64,000 bases of DNA, taken from JAUVPB01 sp965223695 (lineage in GTDB: Bacteria > Actinomycetota > Thermoleophilia > Gaiellales > Gaiellaceae). Positions 8,806-15,020 of the stretch are shown in pieces. Each line of letters opens with the position of its first letter. Position 1 is the first letter of the stretch. The stretch lies in contig CBDCXJ010000019.1 of the NCBI GenBank assembly GCA_965223695.1, positions 40,800 to 104,799 on the forward strand. Direction: 5' to 3'. The notes beneath the pieces were generated by a model. That model was not told where the DNA came from. It did no database searches and saw only the letters and a program-made list of their open reading frames with translations. The position numbers were made by a program, and so were the translations under genes.

Positions 8806-9111
8806 GGTCGCGCGATCGAAGCCGTCGTCCGGCGACGCGGCTTCCCTGTCGTGAGGGAGTTGACCCGCCACGGGGTTGGACGCGAGCTCCATTAACCCCC
8901 AACCGTGCCGAGCTACTTCGAGCCAAGGATGCGGGAACGACTGACCTCCGGGTTGGTCATCGCTGTCGAGCCCATTGTCAGCGCTGGCAGCGGAGCCGCA
9001 ACAGGAGATCCGGATGGGCGGACGGTTCGCACGGCAGAGGGCTCTCAGTCCGCACACGTCGAGCACACGATCGTCATTACCGAACGCAGACCAATCCTGA
9101 TCGCCGCGTAG
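8791..9111 (+). pseudogene. map: Methionine aminopeptidase C-terminal remnant with nonsense codon
   Basis: The frame from 8791 reads VVSEIGRAIEAVVRRRGFPV, then the metal-site histidine in RHGVGRELH, a stop (TAA 8893-8895, where the family has glutamate: GAA to TAA), PPTVP, ERLTSGLVIAVEPIVSAGSG and HVEHTIVITE. These are the metal-binding blocks of type I methionine aminopeptidase, which removes the initiator methionine. The N-terminal half is missing and the nonsense codon interrupts the rest, so it is dead. Confidence 0.7.
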
Positions 9112-9114
9112 GCA

Positions 9115-9426
9115 AGACGAGTTCTGCTGCAGCTCATTACCAAGGAGGCCCTGGCAGTCAAGAAGGCTCAGGGGGTCAAGCTCGGGAGGCCCTCAACCAT
9201 CACCGACGTGGTGACCGCCGGGATCTTGCGCAACCGAACGGCAGGCTGGACGCTCGAGGCAATCGCCGATGAACTGAACGCTGACGGTGTGCCCACCCCC
9301 CGGCGCGGCAAGAAGTGGCGTGCAAGCTCCATCCAATCCGTTGTCTCACGGCTCGATGCCGAATCGACAAAGGCGGCGACTCGTAATGGCCATGACATGC
9401 ACGGTGTGCCGCCACCCTGCGCTTGA
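9115..9426 (+). pseudogene. Large serine recombinase C-terminal fragment
   Basis: The frame reads ITKEALAVKKAQGVKLGRP, then GILRNRTAGWTLEAIADELN and GVPTPRRGKKWRASSIQSVV. This is the spacer and helix-turn-helix at the end of resolvase/invertase-family recombinases. The catalytic serine domain is absent. It follows the aminopeptidase remnant in the same frame after a TAG. It is likely a relic of the integration machinery. Confidence 0.65.
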
Positions 9427-9690
9427 TGCGATTGACGAGGCGATCTTGGAGGCCACTCGGTCCGAGAGATCGCCGCACGGGTGCATGATGTGTCGCACCA
9501 GTCGATCTGGAGGCATCGGCGCTACGGGCGCACGTCGAGGCACGGCTTGCCTGGGCGCTCCGACTGCAACAGGGCCAGGCAGTGTCGCTCGAGGCGCTCC
9601 GGGCTGAGGAGACACGGCAGGCGAAGGCCGAACTCGCACAGGCGCGCTGGTCGCGCGGTTTCCTACCTCCGGATCCGTGGGCGGGATGAC
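9386..9690 (+). pseudogene. Frameshifted Cys-HTH phage-type small protein
   Basis: MAMTCTVCRHPALDAIDEAI starts at 9386. After a frameshift near 9445 the sequence goes on as VREIAARVHDVSHQSIWRHR. This is the pattern of small mobile-element proteins with a CxxC knuckle followed by a helix-turn-helix (phage small-terminase-like or regulators). A further frame carries SLEALRAEETRQAKAELAQA and ends FLPPDPWAG at a stop near 9690. No single frame holds the whole protein. Confidence 0.5.
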
Positions 9691-10013
9691 GCAGGCTGCC
9701 GATCTTGAACGAGCGGCGCGCCTAAGCGCTCGCGCGAGCCGAGCGCGCGTTCGAGAGCGCGGGCTACACATGCCAGCTCCCCGCCGATCTCAGCTTCAAC
9801 GTTGCGCCGACGGCCACCGTCGCCGAGACCGTGCGAGAAAGCCAACGATGCCGCTTCATCCTCGAAGCCGACCTGGAGCGAATATGCGGACGACGGGCTG
9901 CAGTCGAGCGAGCCGCAACGATCGCGGCGAGCCACTCACACGCGGACTGGATCGCCGAGCACGATCGCCTCCTTATAGCACTGGGCATGGGGTCCGTTGC
10001 CTTTTGGCGCTAG
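9686..10013 (+). pseudogene. Broken ORF of unknown function
   Basis: ATG at 9686 gives MTQAADLERAARLSA. A shift near 9730 leads into AERAFESAGYTCQLPADL, and the frame stays open to TAG at 10013, ending LLIALGMGSVAFWR. The uninterrupted 3' part (from GTG 9831, 60 aa) reads like real protein, but no family is recognised. It overlaps the preceding remnant's stop, as in a phage-type operon. Confidence 0.35.
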
Positions 10014-10328
10014 GCGGGCGTCGCGCGGCCGCACCCTGGAGGAGGAGCTGGTCGCCAGAGTCGCGCTGGCGGGTGGTGTAACGCCAGTGTCGAGGCTCCA
10101 GCTCGTTCGGTTCCGATCGACGCTTGGCTGCCAAACACCGGCCCGACAGGACGCACCGCATCAGCGTGGTCCTCTGTCGCCGAAGTCGTCACGCGATGTA
10201 ACGAGATCGCGGCCAGCGCACGCTCGAACCACGCGAGCGGCCAACGCCCCGCGCTCGAGCTACAGCCCTAGCTCGCCGCAACCTCCACGGCCGCGAGCGA
10301 CCAACGCCCCGCCTCGGCATTTGACGCC
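10014..10328. other. Intergenic region, no gene seen
   Basis: This is 315 bases without a believable gene. The only notable structure is the 20-bp direct repeat listed separately. It separates the phage-type remnants from the methyltransferase pseudogene. Confidence 0.6.
10233..10312. repeat. 20-bp direct repeat, 60 bp apart
   Basis: GCGAGCGGCCAACGCCCCGC (10233-10252) recurs at 10293-10312 with a single mismatch, exactly 60 bases downstream. It may be the start of a longer tandem array or the trace of a short duplication. Confidence 0.55.
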
Positions 10329-11030
10329 TCACAAACTTCCTGGCAGGATCGAGTCACGAGCGTCCGGTCTTCGCTTGCGAAACACGAGAGTAAAATCCCC
10401 GCCTAGCTGCGGCAAGACCATTCTTCCAATAACGTCCACTAGTTTCATGACCCAGACAACAGGGGCTCCGATGATCGGATTACTAGTCCCGAACCGTAGG
10501 GGTAAATAGCGCTGATCGTGCCTGAACAGTAGTTCACAATCATTCGCCAACATATCAACTATATCGGCGGGTTTATAGAAGAAGTTGTGGTCCTCTCGAG
10601 CAGTAATCCGCGATCTTCTAGCGCGCGCTCTAAACACGCGCTGCCACCACGATTGGTCATTCTGTAATTAGATCAGAACTGTGCCTTCCGGCTTAAGACC
10701 CCTTATTACCTCACGCAGTACAGCTCTATCGTCAACGCAGTGATCGCGCGTTGACAGTATGAGCACTGAATCGACCTGCGACTCTCCAATTGGCAGCACC
10801 TCTCCAACTCCGCGACTAGCAAGCCAACTGCCAAAACCCGGCAATTCGATCTTATCTAACTGGGCGGCGTTGGGCTCGATACCGATGTAGTTTTCGAATC
10901 CCTCGGAAATGTTCTGGAAGTGTTTTCTCAGTCGTCCCGCTGAGAGCACACCGAGCCCAATGTCTAGAATCAAGCTACCGGGGCCGGTGCCTGATGTGCC
11001 CTCGGTTTTGTGGAGCTATGTTTCTAGACT
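10329..11030 (-). pseudogene. SAM-dependent methyltransferase, nonsense codon and truncated 5' end
   Basis: The minus strand reads LILDIGLGVLSAGRL (class I methyltransferase motif I), then YIGIEPNAAQ, VDSVLILSTRDHCVDD and LREVIRGLKPEGTVLI. Next is an in-frame TAA at 10668-10670, after which the same frame continues through NFFYKPADIVDML to the end at 10329. It is thus one gene split by one stop codon. The frame stays open upstream of the first possible start until it meets the left end of the IS3 element near 10995, so the 5' end was cut off by that insertion. It is clearly more AT-rich than its surroundings, suggesting transfer. Methyltransferases of this kind often belong to glycan or natural-product loci. 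Confidence 0.65.
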
Positions 11031-11064
11031 CGGGCGGCCTCGATGATCAGTTTGGAGGTCGTTT

Positions 11065-11370
11065 ATGTCGCGGAAGGGGTATCCGGCGGAGTTTCGTCGG
11101 CGGGCGCTTGATCTGGTCGCGGCTGGGAAGCCGGTGGCGGAGGTGGCGCGGCTGTTGGAGGTCAGTGAGCAGTCGATCTACTCGTGGCGCCGTCAGGAGA
11201 GGATCGATCGGGGCGAGCTGCCCGGGTTGAGCTCTGAGGAGCGCGAGGAGCTGCGCGCGGCCAGGGCGAGAATCAAGGAGCTCGAGACGGAGGTCGCGGT
11301 TCATCGCCGCGCCACGGAGTTGTTGAAGGAGTCGGTGCGCCCAAAAGGCGGTTCGAGGCGATCGCCGTGA
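11065..11370 (+). CDS. IS3-family transposase OrfA
   Basis: This 101-aa protein has an N-terminal helix-turn-helix (PAEFRRRALDLVAAGKPVAE, then ARLLEVSEQSIYSWRRQ) and a C-terminal leucine-rich coiled coil (LRAARARIKELETEVAVHRR), the usual architecture of the DNA-binding OrfA of IS3 elements. Near its end the run CCAAAAG (AAAA at 11343-11346) is the expected slippage site. A -1 shift there gives RRFEAIAVIAGAGLPVE and continues into OrfB, producing the OrfAB transposase. Confidence 0.85.
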   Translation: MSRKGYPAEFRRRALDLVAAGKPVAEVARLLEVSEQSIYSWRRQERIDRGELPGLSSEEREELRAARARIKELETEVAVHRRATELLKESVRPKGGSRRSP

Positions 11371-12215
11371 TCGCCGGCGCGGGGTTACCCGTCGAGGTTG
11401 CCTGTCGCGTGCTTGGTGTATCGGGCGCGGGCTATTACGCGTGGCGAAGCAGGCCGCCATCGGCGCGCACGGTTCGCCATGCGTGGCTGACCGATGTGAT
11501 CCGCGAGGTGCACGCGGCCGCCTACGGCAGCTACGGCGCCAGACGGGTGCACGCCGAGCTGGTCCTCGGGCGCGGGATCCGGGTTGGTCACAACGCGGTC
11601 GCGATGCTGATGCGCCGCGCGGGCATCGCGGGTCGCACGGGAGCGCCGAAACGACGAGGGATGCCGGGCCAGGCGAGCGCGGACGATCTGGTCGACCGCA
11701 GATTCCGTCGGGAAGGCCCGAATCAGCTGTGGCTGACCGACATTACCGAGCACCCGACCCGCGAGGGCAAGGTGTACTGCGCGGTCGTTCTCGACGCCTA
11801 CAGCAGACGCGTGATCGGCTGGTCGATCAGCCACAACCCGACCGCCGCGCTCACCACCAACGCGCTCGGGATGGCCATAGAACAACGCGAAGCCCAGCGC
11901 GGCAGCACCATGATCCATTCCGATCACGGCACCCAGTTCACCTCCTGGGCGTTCACCGAAAGGGCTCGCCAGTCCGGGCTCGTCCCCTCGATGGGCTCGG
12001 TCGGCGACTGCTACGACAACGCGATGATCGAAGCATCCTGGTCACGCATGCAGATCGAACTCTTGAACACGCGCCGCTGGAAAACCAGGGTCGAGCTCGC
12101 CAACGCCATCTTCGAATACATCGAGATCTTCCACAACCGCCGCAGACGCCACTCCAGCCTCGACATGCTCACACCAATCGAATATGAAAAACTCAACACA
12201 CCCACAGCCGCCTGA
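11367..12215 (+). CDS. IS3-family transposase OrfB (DDE integrase)
   Basis: This 282-aa protein overlaps OrfA by 4 bases and is normally made as the C-terminal part of an OrfAB frameshift product. It has the HTH_21-like N-terminus (ARRVHAELVLGRGI) and a complete rve-type catalytic core: first Asp in LWLTDITEH, second in IHSDHGTQF, and Glu in NAMIEASW. The C-terminal IFHNRRRRHSSLDMLTPIEY is standard for IS3. No internal damage is seen, so the element may still be active. Confidence 0.85.
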   Translation: MIAGAGLPVEVACRVLGVSGAGYYAWRSRPPSARTVRHAWLTDVIREVHAAAYGSYGARRVHAELVLGRGIRVGHNAVAMLMRRAGIAGRTGAPKRRGMPGQASADDLVDRRFRREGPNQLWLTDITEHPTREGKVYCAVVLDAYSRRVIGWSISHNPTAALTTNALGMAIEQREAQRGSTMIHSDHGTQFTSWAFTERARQSGLVPSMGSVGDCYDNAMIEASWSRMQIELLNTRRWKTRVELANAIFEYIEIFHNRRRRHSSLDMLTPIEYEKLNTPTAA

Positions 12216-13162
12216 ACCCAGAAACCCGACCCCACCAAACCCGGGACACTGCGCTGTTTAGTTTGAGTCTCAGCCTTTGTTGTTGAGGGTTGTTGAGCGT
12301 AGTAGCTGGTCTCCTGTTCGGCGGGCGGGACGTGTCCGAGTTCGCCATGGAGGCGGCGGTGGTTGTACCAGTCGACCCATTCCAGCGTGGCGAGCTCGAG
12401 GTCGTCGAGGCCTTTCCAGGGGCCGCGATTTCTGACGAGTTCGGTCTTGTAGAGGCCGATCACTGATTCGGCGAGGGCGTTGTCGTAGCTGTCGCCCCTG
12501 GAGCCGACCGAGCCGACGACGTGGTTCTCGGCGAGGCGTTCGGTGTAGCGGATCGAGAGGTACTGGACGCCCTGGTCGCTGTGGTGGACGAGCCCGTCGA
12601 GGTCCCGGTTATGTCGCTGGCGTTCCCAGATTGCGTGTTCCAAGGCGTTAAGGGCGAGGTCGCTCTTCAACGAGCGGGAGGCGTTCCAGCCGACAATCCG
12701 GCGGCTGTAGGCGTCGGTGACGAAAGCGACGTACGCGAAGCCTGACCAGGTCCTGACGTAGGTGAGATCGGCGACCCAGAGCCGATTCGGCCCGGGCGCA
12801 GTGAAGTCACGATCGACGAGGTCAGCCGGGCGACGCGACACCTGATCAGCGCGTGTTGTGCGCTGCGGGCGACCACGGATAGCCCCTTGCAGTCCGAGCT
12901 GGCGCATCAACCGCTCGATCGTGCAACGCGCAACACGGGTGCCTTCACGGTTGAGCTGCGCCCAGATCTTGCGGGCCCCGTACACGCCGAAGTTGTTCTC
13001 GTGTACGCGGGCGATCATCGGCTTGAGCTGCTCGTCACGCCCAGCGCGGACAGACGGTCCCCTAGCCTTCGCCGAGTAATAGGTGGACGGGGCGATCTCC
13101 AACACGCGGCAGATCGGCTCGACCCCGAACCGCTCCCTTCGGGCCTCGACGAAAGCGATCAT
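12011..13162 (-). CDS. IS3-family transposase OrfB, read-through into the neighbouring IS
   Basis: Residues 1 to about 290 form a normal IS3 OrfB: HENNFGVYGARKIWAQLNRE (HTH_21-type), LWVADLTYVRTWSGF (first Asp), HHSDQGVQYLS (second Asp), DNALAESVIGLYKTE (Glu) and WYNHRRLHGELGHVPP. The protein should end after about TKAETQTK, but the frame lacks a stop and runs some 85 codons antisense through the 3' end of element A. That tail has no meaning of its own and shows that the original IS end was lost or replaced at the junction. The start overlaps the orfA stop as ATGA. Confidence 0.8.
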   Translation of the reverse strand: MIAFVEARRERFGVEPICRVLEIAPSTYYSAKARGPSVRAGRDEQLKPMIARVHENNFGVYGARKIWAQLNREGTRVARCTIERLMRQLGLQGAIRGRPQRTTRADQVSRRPADLVDRDFTAPGPNRLWVADLTYVRTWSGFAYVAFVTDAYSRRIVGWNASRSLKSDLALNALEHAIWERQRHNRDLDGLVHHSDQGVQYLSIRYTERLAENHVVGSVGSRGDSYDNALAESVIGLYKTELVRNRGPWKGLDDLELATLEWVDWYNHRRLHGELGHVPPAEQETSYYAQQPSTTKAETQTKQRSVPGLVGSGFWVQAAVGVLSFSYSIGVSMSRLEWRLRRLWKISMYSKMALASSTLVFQRRVFKSSICMRDQDASIIALS

Positions 13163-13550
13163 CTCTTCTGGCCGTCGAGCTCGGCCGCGAAGAAACTCGA
13201 AGCAGCCTTCAAGATCTCATTCGCCCGACGAAGCTCGCGATTCTCCCGCTCGAGCTCCCGTAGCCGCTCACGCTCATCGCTCGAAAGGCCAGGCCGCTTG
13301 CCGTAATCGATCTCGTGACGACGCACCCACTTCCTAACCGTTTCCGCCGTCGGCCCCGTCTTCTCAGCGACCCGACAGATCGCCTCCCACTGAGACCCCG
13401 ACTCCGACTCGGCCTCCAACACCATCCTCACCGTGCGATCGCGAAACTCCCGCGGATACCGCCCCGGCCTTCTCTGCTCTCCTGCTGTCATGGCCCCATC
13501 CTCCCAAGGATCGGAGCCCACGCACTACCCGGGGCGATTCAGTGGTCCCC
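12243..13550 (-). mobile_element. IS3-family insertion sequence B
   Basis: A second element of a different IS3 subgroup lies in the opposite orientation. Its 5' end, read inward on the minus strand near 13545, is GGGACCACTGAATCGCCCC. The other end near 12243 begins GGGACACTG, matching the first bases with one gap. These bases overlap the right end of element A, so the elements abut or share the junction. Exact ends are provisional. Confidence 0.6.
13159..13491 (-). CDS. IS3-family transposase OrfA
   Basis: The start is taken at ATG 13491, which has GGGAGG upstream; a frame extension to 13521 has no such site. The 110-aa product has a helix-turn-helix domain (RYPREFRDRTVRMVLEAESE, then TVRKWVRRHEIDYG) and a coiled coil (ERLRELERENRELRRANEIL). 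It ends SFFAAELDGQKR, and its TGA overlaps the OrfB ATG. This is the DNA-binding partner of the OrfB transposase. Confidence 0.85.
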   Translation of the reverse strand: MTAGEQRRPGRYPREFRDRTVRMVLEAESESGSQWEAICRVAEKTGPTAETVRKWVRRHEIDYGKRPGLSSDERERLRELERENRELRRANEILKAASSFFAAELDGQKR

Positions 13551-13645
13551 TTCCTCAATCATCTGAGGCTGTTAGGGACGCTCCTGTACGCTCTCAGACG
13601 CATATCGGCGCCATATAGCTAACGTTTCTCGCTTCATGAGGGAGT

Positions 13646-13674
13646 TTGACTTTATCGGCATCGCTCTGTATTAT
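13646..13674 (+). promoter_or_regulatory. Sigma-70-type promoter
   Basis: TTGACT (13646-13651) and TATTAT (13669-13674) are separated by exactly 17 bases in an AT-rich stretch, one base from consensus in the -35 box and close to it in the -10. The predicted start near 13681 lies about 40 bases before the GTG of the Lsr2-like gene. Confidence 0.7.
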
Positions 13675-13722
13675 CGCGTGTCGCGTTCATTGCAACAGAG
13701 CAGATGAAAGGATGGTTGTCAA

Positions 13723-13926
13723 GTGGCACGCACAACAGTCTTCATAAGTGACCTATCTGGCAAGGCAATTCAGGAGGGCAAAGGCGCCAAGATTCGCATC
13801 ACATTCGACGACGCCCGAAGCGGTTCGTACGAAATCGACGCAACGGCCGATGAAGCTCGCGAGCTTGGTCAAAAGGGACGGCAGGTCGCGAGAAGGGGAA
13901 GGAAGCCGAAGGGATCCGAGGCCTGA
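13723..13926 (+). CDS. Short Lsr2-like protein with basic tail
   Basis: The 67-aa protein starts at GTG 13723 with AAAGGATGG upstream. Residues 1-45 (MARTTVFISDLSGKAIQEGK, then ITFDDARSGSYEID and a helix DEARELGQ) resemble the dimerisation domain of Lsr2, the actinobacterial xenogeneic silencer. The usual C-terminal winged DNA-binding domain is absent. Instead the protein ends in a basic tail, RRGRKPKG, reminiscent of an AT-hook. It could bind AT-rich island DNA through the tail or poison full-length Lsr2 by forming mixed dimers; both are inference. It lies in the AT-rich part of the island behind a strong promoter. Confidence 0.6.
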   Translation: MARTTVFISDLSGKAIQEGKGAKIRITFDDARSGSYEIDATADEARELGQKGRQVARRGRKPKGSEA

Positions 13927-14123
13927 CCTCGGCGGAGGCCTACTTACCCACACCCGATTGTGGCAGTAGCTCTAGACCGTCTTCTATCTCCAACGCCGGG
14001 CCGCAGTAGCCGTCGTCCGGATTCTTGGACAGATGGACGAACAAACTCGCCGACATCCAGAGGCATGATACGCTCAATCGTCGAATCGATCTGTGCCCTC
14101 AAATAACGATAGGAGCGAGACGA

Positions 14124-14384
14124 ATGCGCTTTATAACCAAGGAGACGCTTGACGTCGTCCCACCGACAGCAGAAGTGCAAGCCCTCATTCCAGCCGAGCA
14201 AGCGAAAGTGAAAGAACTAACAGAGCAAGGACCGATAGAAGCCGTGTACGTGGCGGATGATCTATCAGGTGCCTGGATGGTATGGAATGTCGATTCTCAG
14301 GCTGCCTTGGATGAAGCACATAATGCCCTACCGCTCCATCCGCATTTGAGTAGCGAGATTACGGTGTTGTCTGAGACAATGTAA
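14124..14384 (+). CDS. Small alpha/beta-barrel-like hypothetical protein (86 aa)
   Basis: ATG at 14124 follows AGGAGCGAGACGA, so it is preferred over an in-frame start at 14025. The sequence MRFITKETLDVVPPTAEVQA, then EQAKVKELTEQGPIEAVYVA and the segment GAWMVWNVDSQAALDEA resembles small dimeric ferredoxin-like proteins of the muconolactone isomerase/DUF3303 type. No active-site assignment is possible. It is moderately AT-rich, intact, and followed by a good terminator. Confidence 0.65.
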   Translation: MRFITKETLDVVPPTAEVQALIPAEQAKVKELTEQGPIEAVYVADDLSGAWMVWNVDSQAALDEAHNALPLHPHLSSEITVLSETM

Positions 14385-14434
14385 TACGCGCGTATCAGGT
14401 GATGGGCTCGAGCCGAAAAGGTTTAGGAAAACTA

Positions 14435-14461
14435 AAGCCGCTCCAATCGGGGCGGCTTTTT
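14435..14461 (+). terminator. Rho-independent terminator
   Basis: AAGCCGCTCC pairs with GGGGCGGCTT across a 4-base loop (one G-T pair), followed by a run of T. It closes the gene ending at 14384. Confidence 0.85.
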
Positions 14462-14596
14462 GTTCCCCTCACGTCCGACCCACGCCGGCCGTCGTTGGGC
14501 AGGTTGCAGCGTGAGCACTAATAGTGCAGGCCAGCCACCTTTCGAGGAGTAACGATTCCACCCACCTGGTGCATGCCACCAGGCCCATCGTGATCA

Positions 14597-14887
14597 ATGA
14601 TCGCCGCTCAACTAACCGACATCACGTTCCACGACCTGCGGCACTACTACATCTCGCACATCGTGAATACGGGCCTGCCCAAGCCCATTACGAAGCAACT
14701 CGGCGGACACGGAAGCGACCGAGCACATGAGATCTACACCTACCCGATCCCTGGCACTGAAGAACAGACCCGAGCCGCTCTCAACGAAGCGTTTGCGCTC
14801 CCAAAGCTCGAATCACCTGCCTCACATCCCGGTAGCACGCCGGTAGCACCGAGCACTGAAACGACGGAGACCAAGGCCGCGAGATAA
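14597..14887 (+). pseudogene. int: Tyrosine integrase C-terminal fragment
   Basis: The frame reads ITFHDLRHYYISHIVNTGLP (box II with the catalytic HxxR), KQLGGHGSDRAHEIYTYPIP (degenerate LGH motif and the nucleophile tyrosine region) and GTEEQTRAALNEAF, then a Thr/Pro-rich tail. This is the last third of a phage-type tyrosine recombinase; the core-binding domain and first catalytic arginine are gone. It ends 32 bases from the 3' end of tRNA-Gly, the classical location of an integrase beside its attachment site. Confidence 0.65.
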
Positions 14888-14888
14888 A

Positions 14889-14915
14889 GAAAAGCCCCGC
14901 TCTGCAGGGCCTTTC
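14889..14915. terminator. Candidate tRNA terminator
   Basis: Just past the 3' end of the tRNA on the minus strand, AAGGCCC and GGGGCTTTT form a hairpin with one bulge followed by a T-rich run. On the plus strand the same structure lies after the integrase fragment. Confidence 0.45.
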
Positions 14916-14919
14916 TGAA

Positions 14920-14993
14920 AGCGGGAGACGGGACTCGAACCCGCGACCCTCAGCTTGGAAGGCTGACGCTCTAGCCAACTGAGCTACTCCCGC
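14920..14993 (-). tRNA. tRNA-Gly (anticodon TCC)
   Basis: The 74-nt cloverleaf begins GCGGGAGTAGCTCAG and ends CCCGTCTCCCGCT. Acceptor 7 bp, D-arm GCTC/GAGC, anticodon stem TCAGC/GCTGA with loop CTTCCAA (anticodon TCC) and a T-arm with TTCGAGT are all present. CCA is not encoded. The degraded island lies on its 3' side. Confidence 0.95.
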
Positions 14994-15020
14994 GTCAGGC
15001 ACTCAAGATAGCCGACAGCT

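Larger units (their letters stand above)
10995..12248 (+). mobile_element. IS3-family insertion sequence A
   Basis: It carries orfA and orfB on the plus strand. The left end (TGTGCCCTCGGTTTTGTGG, from 10995) aligns, with two single-base gaps and some mismatches, to the reverse complement of the right end (TGTCCCGGGTTTGGTGG, ending 12248), giving imperfect terminal repeats of about 30 bp. CTG occurs just outside both ends (10991-10993, 12249-12251) and might be a 3-bp target duplication, but the base at 10994 leaves this unsure. It interrupts the methyltransferase on the left and touches a second IS3 element on the right. Confidence 0.7.
7524..14993. mobile_element. Degraded genomic island abutting tRNA-Gly
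   Basis: Between the ornithine cyclodeaminase homologue and the tRNA almost every frame is broken. It holds remnants of dnaA, methionine aminopeptidase, a serine recombinase, a Cys-HTH phage-type protein, a methyltransferase, two IS3-family elements and a tyrosine-integrase C-terminus. Base composition is more AT-rich in parts (10.3-11.0, 13.6-14.4 kb). The integrase remnant faces the 3' end of the tRNA, the usual position of an attachment site. I looked for a second copy of the tRNA 3' end as the other att site and found none, so the left boundary is approximate. Confidence 0.65.

Noticed and set aside
7944..9272. 442-codon frame read as one gene
   Set aside because: It runs across a dnaA relic, an RHH gene and a MetAP relic in changing true frames; only short parts look like protein.
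14920..14945. tRNA 3' end as attR with a matching attL
   Set aside because: I could not find a second copy of the 3' segment within the window, so att sites are not annotated.
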